In this document: positions 55,080 through 64,000 of the stretch, piece by piece | Position numbering within the stretch: position 1 is the first letter of the stretch | Layout of the letters: every line of letters starts with the position of its first letter | Assembly: GCA_023374025.1 (NCBI GenBank) | Contig: SIJG01000035.1 | Span: 310,001-374,000, forward strand | DNA from: Heterodera schachtii | Lineage: Eukaryota > Nematoda > Chromadorea > Rhabditida > Heteroderidae | Direction of reading: 5' to 3' | Length of the DNA stretch: 64,000 bases | Position numbers and translations under genes: made by a program | The notes under the pieces: model-generated | Told to the model about the DNA's origin: nothing | Seen by the model: the letters and a program-made list of their open reading frames with translations, nothing else | Database searches by the model: none

Positions 55080-56407
55080 ATGAAAATTAATTTTGTGATA
55101 ATTTTCTTCTTTTTTCAAATCGTACTACTTAATGGAACTGATGAAGATTTATTTAATGATTTGTGGAAAAACATAAAATCACCGACCCCAAAAAATTTCA
55201 AAAATCAAAAATTCAGAGAAATTAATACAATAAAGCAAGAAATAATTGTTAAAAATGAAAAGTATGAGCAGCAAAATGCCAATAAAATCGAAATGCAAGA
55301 CAAAAAGACAAAACTATCGCATAAAATTAAAAAGGAAACATTTTATGAAAAAAATATTAATTTAATGACAGAAATAAAAATGCCTAAAATTGAAATGGAA
55401 CAATTTGTCAATGAGTTTAATGATGAAGCTGATCAGAATGTTTGGTCTGCTGATCAGAGCAATTCTTCTGATGAAGAAGATCACAACAATATGGTAATAT
55501 ACAAATAACACAGCATCAATCCTAAGAAATATTTTTGAAAATTCGCTGGTTTCTGAAATTTTGATTAAAAATAACTTTTTTTAGAATGAAAAAACAAAAA
55601 AGGACATTGAAATTTTATACAAGTTTAATTCGATGAAAAAAGAATTACGGTGCAATTATAAAACAATGCCAATTATTAAATTTGAATCAGAAATTGCAAA
55701 AAAATTGGGCACAAATCGAAACAAAATTTATAAAATGAAAAGGAAATTAGGGCAAACACGGAAGTACACTGCAAATAAGGACATAAATAAGGACACAAAG
55801 ATTGAACTGATCGGAAAATTTGATGAAATGAGAAAAGAAAAAATTTATGGGTTTAAATATGACAAAACGAAAAGATATATAATTGAATGTGAAATTGCTA
55901 AAGAATTGGGAATTAGTCGAGATAAAATTTATCAATGTAAGAAGAAAATTGGTAAGAACAAATGGAATAAGCGAATTTTAATAATTGTTTCATTTTAAGA
56001 TTTATCTAAAAAATTTGCAATACCACAAAATATTGAAAAAATAGAGCAATTTGAAAAAATCAAAAAAGAATTTACTAAAAAATTCAATTTGGAACCAAAT
56101 TGGGAAATTGAAATAAAAATCGCGACAAAATTGGGGATTATGTTAGAAACAATTTATGGATGGAAAAAATTCAGTTGACCGCTATAATATTTTATTTTAA
56201 TAAATTTTTATTATAAATTTGTTTTTCTTTTAAGGAAGAACAAAAATTTATACGGATGATGAAAAATTGGAATATGTGAAAAGAAGTGAGGAAATGACAA
56301 AAAGAAACCCAATGATAAGTGAGAGAAAAATTGCTGAAAAATTGGGAATCGCAAGAATGAATCTAAGAACATGGAAGAAGAAATTCGACACCAAACTGAA
56401 CCGTTAG
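55080..56407 (+). CDS. C16: intact secreted protein with four HTH units
   Basis: The only copy with an uninterrupted frame. Exon 1 is 55080-55493, exon 2 55585-55951, exon 3 56000-56173 and exon 4 56235-56407, about 375 residues in total. Residues 1-19 (MKINFVIIFFFFQIVLLNG) are a signal peptide. The acidic motif DEDLFNDLWKNIKSP follows at about 21-35. A Lys/Asn/Glu spacer and acidic tail (ADQNVWSADQSNSSDEEDHN) complete exon 1. Units A (KKLGTNRNKIYKMKRKLG), B (KELGISRDKIYQCKKKIG), C (KLGIMLETIYGWKKF) and D (KLGIARMNLRTWKKKFD) each show the alpha1, alpha2-turn-alpha3 pattern of homeodomain-like HTH folds. In B the usual Trp is Cys. The normal exon 3 donor is destroyed by a small deletion, but an upstream GT (after 56173) keeps phase 1 and joins WKKF to RRTKIYTDD. 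Secretion and DNA binding are predictions. Confidence 0.75.
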
Positions 56408-56639
56408 CCTTCGATCATATGAAAAATTTATTTTTTCGGTTGATTTTTTAAAACTTTTTAGCTAGAAAATCATAAAACTCAATATTATAATTTTCGCCAC
56501 AAAAATAAACGGATTTAGTTGTTTTTCGTAACTATTTTTTGCCATTTTTTGTATTCCTTGAAAAAATGTCCAAAAATGGTTTTTTTTTTTTTTGCAGATA
56601 AATCTTTTGTCTTTTCGTTTTTGTTTTCATGTTATAGCC

Positions 56640-57420
56640 CAAAAAGTAAAATTTTCTCAAACTTGCTGCCGGGACCGACCGACAAATCGACTCTCCGATC
56701 GTTCCTCGGCGCACTCACCTATTACGGCAAATTCATCAAACCGATGCGAGAGCTCCGAGGCCCGCTGGACGAATTGCTTAAGAAGGAGGCCAAATGTGAA
56801 TGGGAAGCTGAGCAACAAAAATCTTTTGAGAAAGCGAAAGAAATTATGCTTTCAGATTTATTGTTGACTCATTTTGATCCCAAAATGCCGATTGTAGTGG
56901 CTGCCGACGCTTCAAAAGATGGAATTGGCGCGACAATCAGCCAGCCACATCTTTCCGGACAAGAGCGAACGCGTCATTGAACACGGCTCTTGTACCTTCA
57001 ACGCGCACAGCATAACTACAGCCAAATCGAAAAGGAGGCACTCGGATTGGTCTTCGCAGTTGAAAAATTTCACCGGATGCTGTACGGTAGAAAATTTACG
57101 CTGCTAACCGACCACAAGTTCGTTTCGAAACGCCGACGTCCTGTCGCGACTAATTGCCAACTACCCACGGCCCAACGAAGACATTTTGATCGCCAATATT
57201 TGCGACAAAACAGACTGTTATTCGTCTTCCAGGCCAAAGTTGAGCAGTTGCCAATACGGCCAAAGAAATTGCTGATCACACGAAAACGGACGAAGTCCTT
57301 CAACAAATCAGCAAATTCACAAGCCAAGGATGGCCACAAAAATGCACAGACAATGATCTGATAATCACTTTCCAAAATGGAGAGCCAACTTTCATAAGGG
57401 ACCGCACCAATTATCGATTG
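56640..57420 (+). pseudogene. Ty3/gypsy reverse transcriptase end and RNase H fragment
   Basis: The first frame encodes TLRSFLGALTYYGKFIKPMR and then IVVAADASKDGIGATIS, the end of the RT domain and the start of RNase H, with its catalytic Asp. The frame then changes near 56950 ([14 protein letters not shown]) and again near 56990 ([20 protein letters not shown], then [14 protein letters not shown]). A deletion follows, after which a further frame ([20 protein letters not shown]) matches the linker before integrase. Several frameshifts make it inactive. No LTR is attached, although 57425-57535 contains a promoter-like stretch (CATAAAAAGG). Confidence 0.8.
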
Positions 57421-57705
57421 TATTTCCCTTTGTCTCCCTCTCCCATTGTCTCTCACTCTGCCCCTTGACCAGCCCCATAAAAAGGTCTCCCTTTCCCCCA
57501 CTCCGGGCATTCTTCCATTCATTCCACCATTTCATTAATTAAATTTTATTTTTTTAATCAATTAATTAATCATTAAAAATACGATAGATTGCAGCAATTG
57601 ATTGGTATTTATCTTAATGAAAAAAGATTTTTCTTTAGTTTTCCATTTATAATATAATAAATAAGCTGAAAAAACAGAATTCGTTTAATTTTTTGACTCA
57701 AAAAA

Positions 57706-57912
57706 ATGAAATCAATTTTATAATAATTTTCTTCTTATTTCTATTCGTAATAATTAACGGAATTGATGAAGATTTATTTGATGATTTGTGGAAAAACTTT
57801 AAAGCCATCGACCTCAAAAAATCTTAAAAAAACAAAAATTTGGAGAAATGAATGCCATAAAGGGAGAAATCGTTGATAACAATGAAATTTATGAACAACA
57901 AAATACAAATTA
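57706..57912 (+). pseudogene. C17: 5' fragment of exon 1
   Basis: A class II promoter block precedes an ATG at 57706. One base is lost just after it. The shifted frame reads a signal-peptide-like segment and DEDLFDDLWKNF, then KAIDLKK, and a second frameshift occurs in an A run. Similarity to the family stops near 57912 and no later exon follows. Positions 57913-58140 hold no identifiable feature. Confidence 0.78.
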
Positions 57913-58149
57913 AAAAAAAATAAAAATTTCCAAATATATAAGTAAATTTAAAAAATAAAAAAATATCCAAAAAACATTTTTGCTTACAATTAGCACATAG
58001 ATAAATTGTTATTTCATTCCCAAAAGTTTTGTATCTTTTGCTTCACGGCCGAAGGTTTAATCCACGCGTATTATCCAACTGATAGGTCCCAACCCTATCC
58101 TGCATTATTCTTTCTTCTCCTTTCAATACAGTAATGAATCTGAGAATTT

Positions 58150-58570
58150 TGTTACTTTTATTATTAAAAATTAATTTTGTGACCGGGAAAGAGGAGGATG
58201 TAACTTCTGAAATGCCCGTCTTAGTGCAAGGTGATAACCTTCTTGAGCATTGTTAGTCCTTGCCAAATTTGCAGCGAATGCTTCATGATGGTTCCATTCA
58301 ATTATTGGAAACAGCGGTTCGCCATAGTTCATGCCAATAACATAAGTCCTTTAAATACTAAATACAGCGAAATAATTATTTATTTTGCCTATTAATTAAC
58401 CTTCGAAAGTAATCAAAAATTGGTTGTGAAATTGGATTTGCTATTTGTCTTAGAGCATTAAAGCCATCAATACATGATCAACTGGCAACAATGATAGAGC
58501 TGCGAGTGATCTCACATTTATTCTCATTTCCATATCACTTTCATAATTTCTCATAAGTCCAATTTTCTAT
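58150..58570 (-). pseudogene. MULE transposase C-terminal fragment
   Basis: Minus-strand frames encode MRINVRSLAALSLLPVDHVL and, after a possible short intron near 58380, GEPLFPIIEWNHHEAFAANL, ARTNNAQEGYHLALRRAFQK and LHPPLS. The RTNN-x-x-E-G-x-H...HP signature is that of Mutator-like transposases, diverged from the fragment at 30454. No terminal repeats are visible. A plus-strand frame at 58135 that looks like a signal peptide is the antisense of this fragment. Confidence 0.65.
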
Positions 58571-59139
58571 AATAAAAATTCAAAAAAAAAAAATTTAATA
58601 TATCGACCTGAGTTTTGAGCAAAATACTTTGACCAAGATGAAAAAAACATAATCTAATTTCAATAAATAGCCAAATTTGTTTAATGCATTTTTAGCGCCT
58701 GAATTCTTTATTTTTTGTTTTATAATTTTTTTTATATAATTCCATTTTTACTACATGGCTCTGTATCCCGTGAGTCATGTAATAAAAAACGCATGCCATT
58801 GTAGTCATTAGCGAAATCATCCTTTAAAAATTTAAGAAAAAACGGGAAAATATAAAATGTCTGTAATTGGCATTACGATATACCCCTATTTAATATTCTT
58901 TGATTTATATTTATTTTTTGGAATTCTCTAAATTAATTTTTCATATTTACAGACATGGAAAGAGAAATTATACTTTGATTTTTAATCAATTATTTCGTCA
59001 TTAAAAACATGATAAATCGAAATTCTTTTGCTAATTTATACTTAAAAAAATATATATTTTTTCATAAGTTCTACTTTAAAAAATAATATATGAAGCTGAA
59101 AATTCAAAATTATTATTTTTATGATTTATTACGAAAAAA
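58570..59139. other. Spacer with possible transposase debris and the C18 promoter
   Basis: A minus-strand segment near 58820-58740 (DDFANDYNGMRFLLHDSRDT) may be more of the transposase. From about 58960 the sequence resembles the class II promoter block leading to C18. Confidence 0.35.
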
Positions 59140-60417
59140 ATGCTAAAGATTAATTTTATAATAATTTTCTTCTTATTTCTATCCGTAATAATTCATGGAA
59201 CTGATGACGATTTATTTAATGATTTGTGGAAAAACATAAAATCACCGACCCCAAAAAACTTCAAAAATCAAAAATTCGGAGAAATTAATACCATAAAGCA
59301 AGAAATTGTTGTTAAAAACGAAAAGTATGAACAAGAAAATGCCAATAAAATCGAAATGGAAGACACAAAGTCAAACTTATTGCAAAAAACTAAAAATGAA
59401 CTATTGGAGGAAGAAAATAATAATTATTTTACAAAAATAAAAGAGCTAACTGGTGATGATGAGGATTACAATAATATGGTAATATACAGATATTACAATA
59501 TTATCCCTGGAAAAAAATATTTTACAAATACACTAAATTCTCAGATTTTTTTTCTTAAAAATGCATTATTTTTTAGAATACAGAAGAAATAAATGAAATG
59601 GAACTTTTGAATAAGTTTAATTTGATGAAAAAGAAATTGCGAAAAGAAAGTGTTTATAAAACGTTGACAAAAACTCAATTTGAAAATGAAATTGCTAAAA
59701 AGTTGGGCACAAATCGGGACAAAATTTATAAATTGAAACAAAAATTGGGAGCAACAAGAGAAAAGAGAGCAGAGGAAAGTGAAGAAACAAAAATGGAACT
59801 GATCAGAAAATTTGATCAATTGAAAAAAAGAAAAAATTTATGGCTATAAATATGACAAGTTGAAAAGAAATAAAATTGAGCACGAAATCGCCAATGAATT
59901 GGGAATTAATCGTCATAAAATTTACCAATGGAAGAGGCAATTAGGTAAGAAAATATTAACAAAATAAAATTTGTAATTATTGTATCAAATTAAGGTATAA
60001 TAAAGAAATTTTTATTTACAAACGAAGAAAAAATAGAAAAAATTAAACAATTTGAAAAAGTGAAAGAAGAATTTTTAAAAAAATTCTATTTCGAACCCAA
60101 TAGAAAAATTGAATCAAAAATATCGGAAAAAATTGGGGTTGCGTGGGTAACAATATATAAATGGAAGAGAAAATTCGGTTTAATCACTCGTAATATTTTT
60201 AATTATTTAAATTTAAAAAATAATAATAAATTTGCTTTTCCTTTAAGGAGAAAGAAAAATTTATTCGCTCAATGAAAAATTGGAATATGTGAAAAGAAGT
60301 GAGGAAATGGCAGAAAGAAATTTAGCGATATGTGAGAAAGAAATTGCCGAAACTTTGTGCATTCCATATGACAATTTAAGACGATGGAAAAAGAAATTCG
60401 GCAACAAAACGATTTGA
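59140..60417 (+). pseudogene. C18: nearly intact secreted four-HTH gene with shortened acidic tail
   Basis: Exon 1 (59140-59478) encodes MLKINFIIIFFLFLSVIIHG and DDDLFNDLWKNIKSP. The tail is reduced to ELTGDDEDYNNM by an in-frame deletion that removes the ADQNVSSADQ segment. Exon 2 (59577-59944) gives unit A (KLGTNRDKIYKLKQKLG), then has one extra A near 59828 (seven instead of six), displacing unit B (ELGINRHKIYQWKRQLG). Exon 3 (59995-60189) gives unit C (KIGVAWVTIYKWKRKFG). Exon 4 (60248-60417) gives unit D (TLCIPYDNLRRWKKKFG) and ends in TGA. One homopolymer indel is the only lesion. Confidence 0.85.
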
Positions 60418-60419
60418 TA

Positions 60420-61630
60420 GCATTTGTCAACTAAGTGACACTTTGCCAAATCGGTATTTCACTATCGTGATCAACTTCACAGGCAGAGAAAAGCCTAATA
60501 TTATTTCCTTGTTTTTTTTGTAGTTTCTCTGATTTTGACCCAATATTTCACCTTTACTTCGTTTTTTAAAATTTTTTCCATTTTTTAAATAAATATTTTC
60601 ATCTACTATTTAATAAAAATTTATAATTATGTTGTATTTTTCTTGATTGAAATATAAAATTGCTAGGTTTGGAAATAAATATTTTGCATCTATTGGGTTT
60701 TAACAAAGGAAAGACAATTTAATTAGCTAATATTAAATAATCATATATTGTTATTATTATTATTTAGATTTATTTACAATAATTATTTTGCTTTTCATTT
60801 TTCAATTAATTATTTGCTTTTGTTTGTTCACTTTGCACTTTTCATGCTTCGTCATAGCACCGTGCAATTTGTATCGAAGGGTGTGGAAAGGTCATTTTCA
60901 ACAGCCAATTTCATTTTCTTCGTACAACATTAAGCAATTTTGTCAAAGAAATGAAAGAAAGTAGGCATTTGAATTTGATTGATCAAAATTTCACCAATAA
61001 TCCACATGACGACGACATTCGTGTGCGAGGATGCATTCCCATTTTTTTATTTGCCTATTTTCCTTTTTTCTTGATACGGCACAATCGATCCCTTTCGGCG
61101 ACGGCATTTTCTTACCTTTTTGTGTAATTTACTGTCGGATTGTCCACTGTCCGATTTAAATTTGTCAATTATGAGTACTTTCGCTGTTTTTGAGTCAATT
61201 TACAAAAAAAAAAGGGAATTTTGGTACTCCGGCGTTGCCGATTCTTTAAAAATTATGTATTTAGATTAAGAACTCTTAGGGTTATTGAAGGATATAAATC
61301 ACTATAAAATTTTGTCGGTTCCAAAAAAAATTATGATGGTTTAGCGAACTTTTTTGGAAAAAATTGAATGCCGTATAAAAAATTTTAACAAATTTATTCA
61401 TATAATTCAAAATAAACATTGCAAATTGGCCACTGGATATTGAACATAGACATAATTAAAAATGTTTTTGCCAGCAGCAAGCAGGTTTACTTCGGAATAA
61501 AAAAATCCGATAAAGCCATATTAAGAATGATGTAGAATTCAAATAACTTTGGGTGGGGTTCAAAGCCACTTGGAGGATAACTGCTATAAAGGCGAAACTG
61601 CGGGAAAGCGAATTTTTTCACATAAGAAAT
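60420..61630. other. Spacer with a foldback-element end, no gene
   Basis: Positions 61075-61160 match the end of the GACAATCCGACAGTG foldback family (CCCTTTCGGCGACGGCATTT, ACTGTCGGATTGTCC). Positions 61215-61245 (CTCCGGCGTTGCCGATTC) resemble the GC-rich palindrome in two hAT MITEs. A frame near 60850 (GVERSFSTANFIF) vaguely recalls a hAT transposase C-terminus but is too short to call. Confidence 0.4.
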
Positions 61631-62162
61631 TATGGTGGCCGAACGTTTCGTCACTAAACTTTTCGTCACTGAACCTTTTGTCACTGAAATAAAATAAATA
61701 ATTTTAAAAGAAAAAAAAAATTAATTTTTTTAAAATTATATACCTACATACCTAATTTATTTGAAAAAATATCAGTCCAATATTTAACTTTCTGATTCGT
61801 GCCGATTAATTTGTTTTAGAATGAATTTGAACGCTAATAATAGCACATTGTTGCCGATTACTATAATGTACCGTTCAACCGGATTCGGGGAAAAGGCCTT
61901 AAGAGAAAATCCATTCTTTCGATTTATACTAATATATTCTAATTTATTTTGTCAAACCTTTCAGAAGCTCATTTTCGTAATGCTGTGTTAAGTGAAATTT
62001 CATACCATTTAGCACAAATTTAATGGGTTTTGGCTAAAAAATTATAAAGTGTATGGCATAGTGTTTAATTTTTAAAAATTTATTTCAGTGACGAAAGGTT
62101 CAGTGACGAAAAGTTTAGTGACGAACGGTTCAGTGACGAAACATCAGGGAGCCGAAATTATG
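61626..62162. mobile_element. Foldback MITE with CAGTGACGAAA arrays and 9-bp TSD
   Basis: The element spans 61635-62153 (519 bp). The direct repeat GAAATTATG at 61626-61634 and 62154-62162 is a perfect 9-bp target duplication, the usual Mutator length. The left terminal array (TTTCGTCACTAAACTTTTCG and on to 61687) is the inverse of the right array (62088-62140, CAGTGACGAAAAGTTTAGTG). The interior has no ORF. Confidence 0.88.
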
Positions 62163-62419
62163 AAAAGGTTATTTTTTAAGTCGTCTAAAAAGCCAAAAAA
62201 AAAAGAAAATTAATTCGAAGCAAAATGAATTTGAACACTAGAAAATAAGAAGTAAATAAATTATTTTAAAAATGAAAACTAAAAATTTGATTTATTTATT
62301 CTCTTACATTTAATAGCTAATTCTCGAGAAACACATGAACGACCGGACGACCACATTAAATATAACAAACATAAGCTGAAAAAAAAACAAAATTTGTTTT
62401 AATTTTTTGATTCAAAAAA

Positions 62420-63775
62420 ATGAAAATTAATTTTGTAATTATTTTCTTATTATTTTTAATCGTTGTAATTAATGGAATTGATGATGATTTTTTTTAATGA
62501 TTTGTGGAAAAACGTTAAGCTATCAAACTCAAAAAACATTAAGAAACCGAAATTTGGGGAAATTAATGCCATAAAAGAAGAAAGAATTGTTAAAAATGAA
62601 ATTTATGCGCAACAAAATGCCAATAAAATCGAAATGGAAGAAAAAAATCAAAAAGAATTGCAAAAAATTAAAAAGGAAGCATTTGATGAAAAAAATAATA
62701 TTTTACTGACAAAAGTAAAAGAACCAAAAATTGGATTGGAGCAATCGAACGATGAATCATTTGAAAATGAATTTGATGAGCAAGTTGATCAGAATGTTTC
62801 GGCTACTGATCAGAGCAATTTTGATGATGATGATGATGATCGCAAAAATATGGTAACCAGATAATATAATATGATACGGAAAAAAGATTTTTAGGATCAT
62901 TTTTTTTTCTAAAAATTTATATCGAAAAAACATTTTATAGAATGGTGAAACAAGAAAGGACATTGAAATTTTAAATGAGTTTAATTTGATGAAAAAGAAA
63001 TTGCGGTACAATTATAAGACAATGTCAATTGAAAAGTTTGATTACGAAATTGCAAAAAAGTTAGGCACAAATCGCTGGAAAATTTATAAATTGAAGCGAA
63101 AATTAGGACAAACACGGAAGTACACTGTAAATAAGGACATAAATAAGGACACAAAGATTGAACTGATCGGAAAATTTAATGAACTGAAAAAAGAAAAAAT
63201 TTAAGGCTTTAAATATGAAGTAAAAAAAAAGAAACAAAATTGAATGTGAAATTGCGAAGAAATTGGGAATTTATCGTAAGAAAATTTACAAGTGGAAGAG
63301 GGAATTTAGTAAGAAGAAATGGCATAATCTTCGAATTTGTACTAATTATCTGATTTTAAGATTTATCTAAATTTTCAACGCAACAACAAATTGAAAAAAT
63401 AGAGCAATTTGAAAAAATCAAAAAAGAATTTACTAAAAAATTCAATTTGGAACCCAATTGGGAAATTGAAATAAAAATCCCGACAAAATTGGGGATTATG
63501 TTAGAAACAATTTATGGATGGAAAAAATTCAGTTGACCGCTATAATATTTTATTTTAATAAATTTTTATTAAAAAAAATAATAAATTTTCCTTTCTTTTA
63601 AGGAGCAAGAAAATTTTATTCGGATGTTGAAAAATCGGAATATGTGAAAAGAAGTGAGGAAATGAAAGCAAGAAATCCAAAGATAAGTGAAAGAAAAATT
63701 GCTGAAAAATTGGGAATCGAAAGAATGAACCTAAGAAAATGGAAGAAGAAATTTGACATCAAACAGAACCGTTAG
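62420..63775 (+). pseudogene. C19: HTH-family copy with exon 1 frameshift and nonsense codon
   Basis: Exon 1 (62420-62852): signal peptide MKINFVIIFLLFLIVVING, then one extra T in a T run (eight instead of seven) inside the D-D-F-F motif. The remaining exon is open with acidic tail VDQNVSATDQSNFDDDDDDR. Exon 2 (62941-63308) has unit A (KKLGTNRWKIYKLKRKLG) and a C16-type linker (NKDINKDTKIELIGKF), then TAT has become TAA at 63202-63204 and a further indel precedes unit B (KLGIYRKKIYKWKREFS). Exon 3 (63361-63531) carries the same donor-shifting deletion as C16. Exon 4 (63603-63775) is intact, unit D KLGIERMNLRKWKKKFD. C19 is the closest relative of C16. Confidence 0.85.
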
Positions 63776-64000
63776 AATTCATAATATAAAAATTTGGATT
63801 CTCAGATCGTTTTTATTGCAGATAAATTTTTCGTTTTTTTAGAAATTAAAAGCACATCTGCACAAATTGACAAACTACTTCTAAATTAAGCCTGTCTCGA
63901 AAAATCAAACAATAAAATTAGAAACGCAAACTTGGCGAAAAAAAAAATGCGAAATAATTTTAAAATTTACCTAGAAATGAATTGCTAAAAAATTCAATTT

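Noticed and set aside
58135..58254. Small secreted protein beginning MNLRILLLLLLKINFVTG
   Set aside because: It is antisense to a clear MULE transposase fragment, and the apparent signal peptide comes from AT-rich complement sequence.
60748..60933. hAT transposase C-terminus (GVERSFSTANFIF)
   Set aside because: Only about a dozen residues resemble the family motif and no other transposase sequence is nearby.
871..63775. The HTH family as transposases of an unrecognised DNA transposon
   Set aside because: Copies carry signal peptides and phase-1 introns, no catalytic DDE-type domain is present, and no inverted repeats or target duplications bracket the copies. It is not fully excluded, because the HTH units resemble transposase DNA-binding domains.

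Overview
The window is very AT-rich eukaryotic DNA with short introns (about 40-100 nt, GT...TTTAG or GT...TTTTAAG), long homopolymer runs, a decayed U6 snRNA, a decayed tRNA and many transposon relics. This fits a nematode chromosome. Short introns, strong AT bias and an expanded family of secreted proteins would suit a clade IV plant-parasitic nematode (for example Meloidogyne or a cyst nematode), but the species is inference.

The window is organised around one gene family. About nineteen full or partial copies, called C1-C19 in map order, plus one divergent relative (CD) lie between 871 and 63775. A full copy has four exons. Exon 1 encodes a signal peptide, then an acidic D-E-D-L/F-F-D/N-D-L-W-K motif, a charged spacer and a second acidic tail (D-Q-N-V-S-S-A-D-Q). 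Exon 2 encodes two homeodomain-like helix-turn-helix (HTH) units, A and B. Exons 3 and 4 encode one unit each, C and D. The introns after exons 2 and 3 are in phase 1. I do not recognise this as a named family. A secreted protein with three or four DNA-binding modules and a p53-like acidic motif suggests a modular DNA-binding effector. Only C16 (55080-56407) reads open from start to stop. C5, C9 and C18 are each broken by one homopolymer indel. The rest carry deletions, insertions, nonsense codons or 5'/3' truncations.

Layout: 1-3027 C1, split by a hAT MITE; 3028-6148 repeats; 6149-7167 C2; 7190-9570 tandem duplication, a minisatellite MITE and a hAT MITE inside a zinc-finger-like ORF; 10207-14094 CD on the minus strand, with two hAT MITEs in its introns; 15952-16895 a giant foldback minisatellite; 17121-18544 C3; 18805-20227 a Mutator-like element; 20695-20768 U6 relic; 20933-23697 an internally deleted gypsy element; 23765-25009 C4; 26237-27614 C5; 27661-29040 two foldback elements; 29596-35068 C6-C9 with a MULE fragment and a tRNA relic; 35187-36180 a hairpin element; 37784-38190 a membrane-protein gene; 38341-39033 a small secreted-protein gene; 39423-41650 C10, in an inverted duplication of the C4 region; 42139-48158 C11-C13 and a long-TIR element; 49222-50979 a second secreted-protein family; 51826-57420 C14-C16, nested foldback elements and a gypsy reverse-transcriptase/RNase H relic; 57706-63775 C17-C19, a MULE fragment and another foldback element.

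A second theme is a class of unrelated foldback elements whose terminal inverted repeats are minisatellite arrays, several with clean 8-9 bp target duplications. Two Mutator-type transposase regions sit beside such arrays and a third lies nearby. Many frameshifts fall in homopolymers, so some could be assembly errors. Lesions shared between copies (C2/C10, C16/C19) are not.
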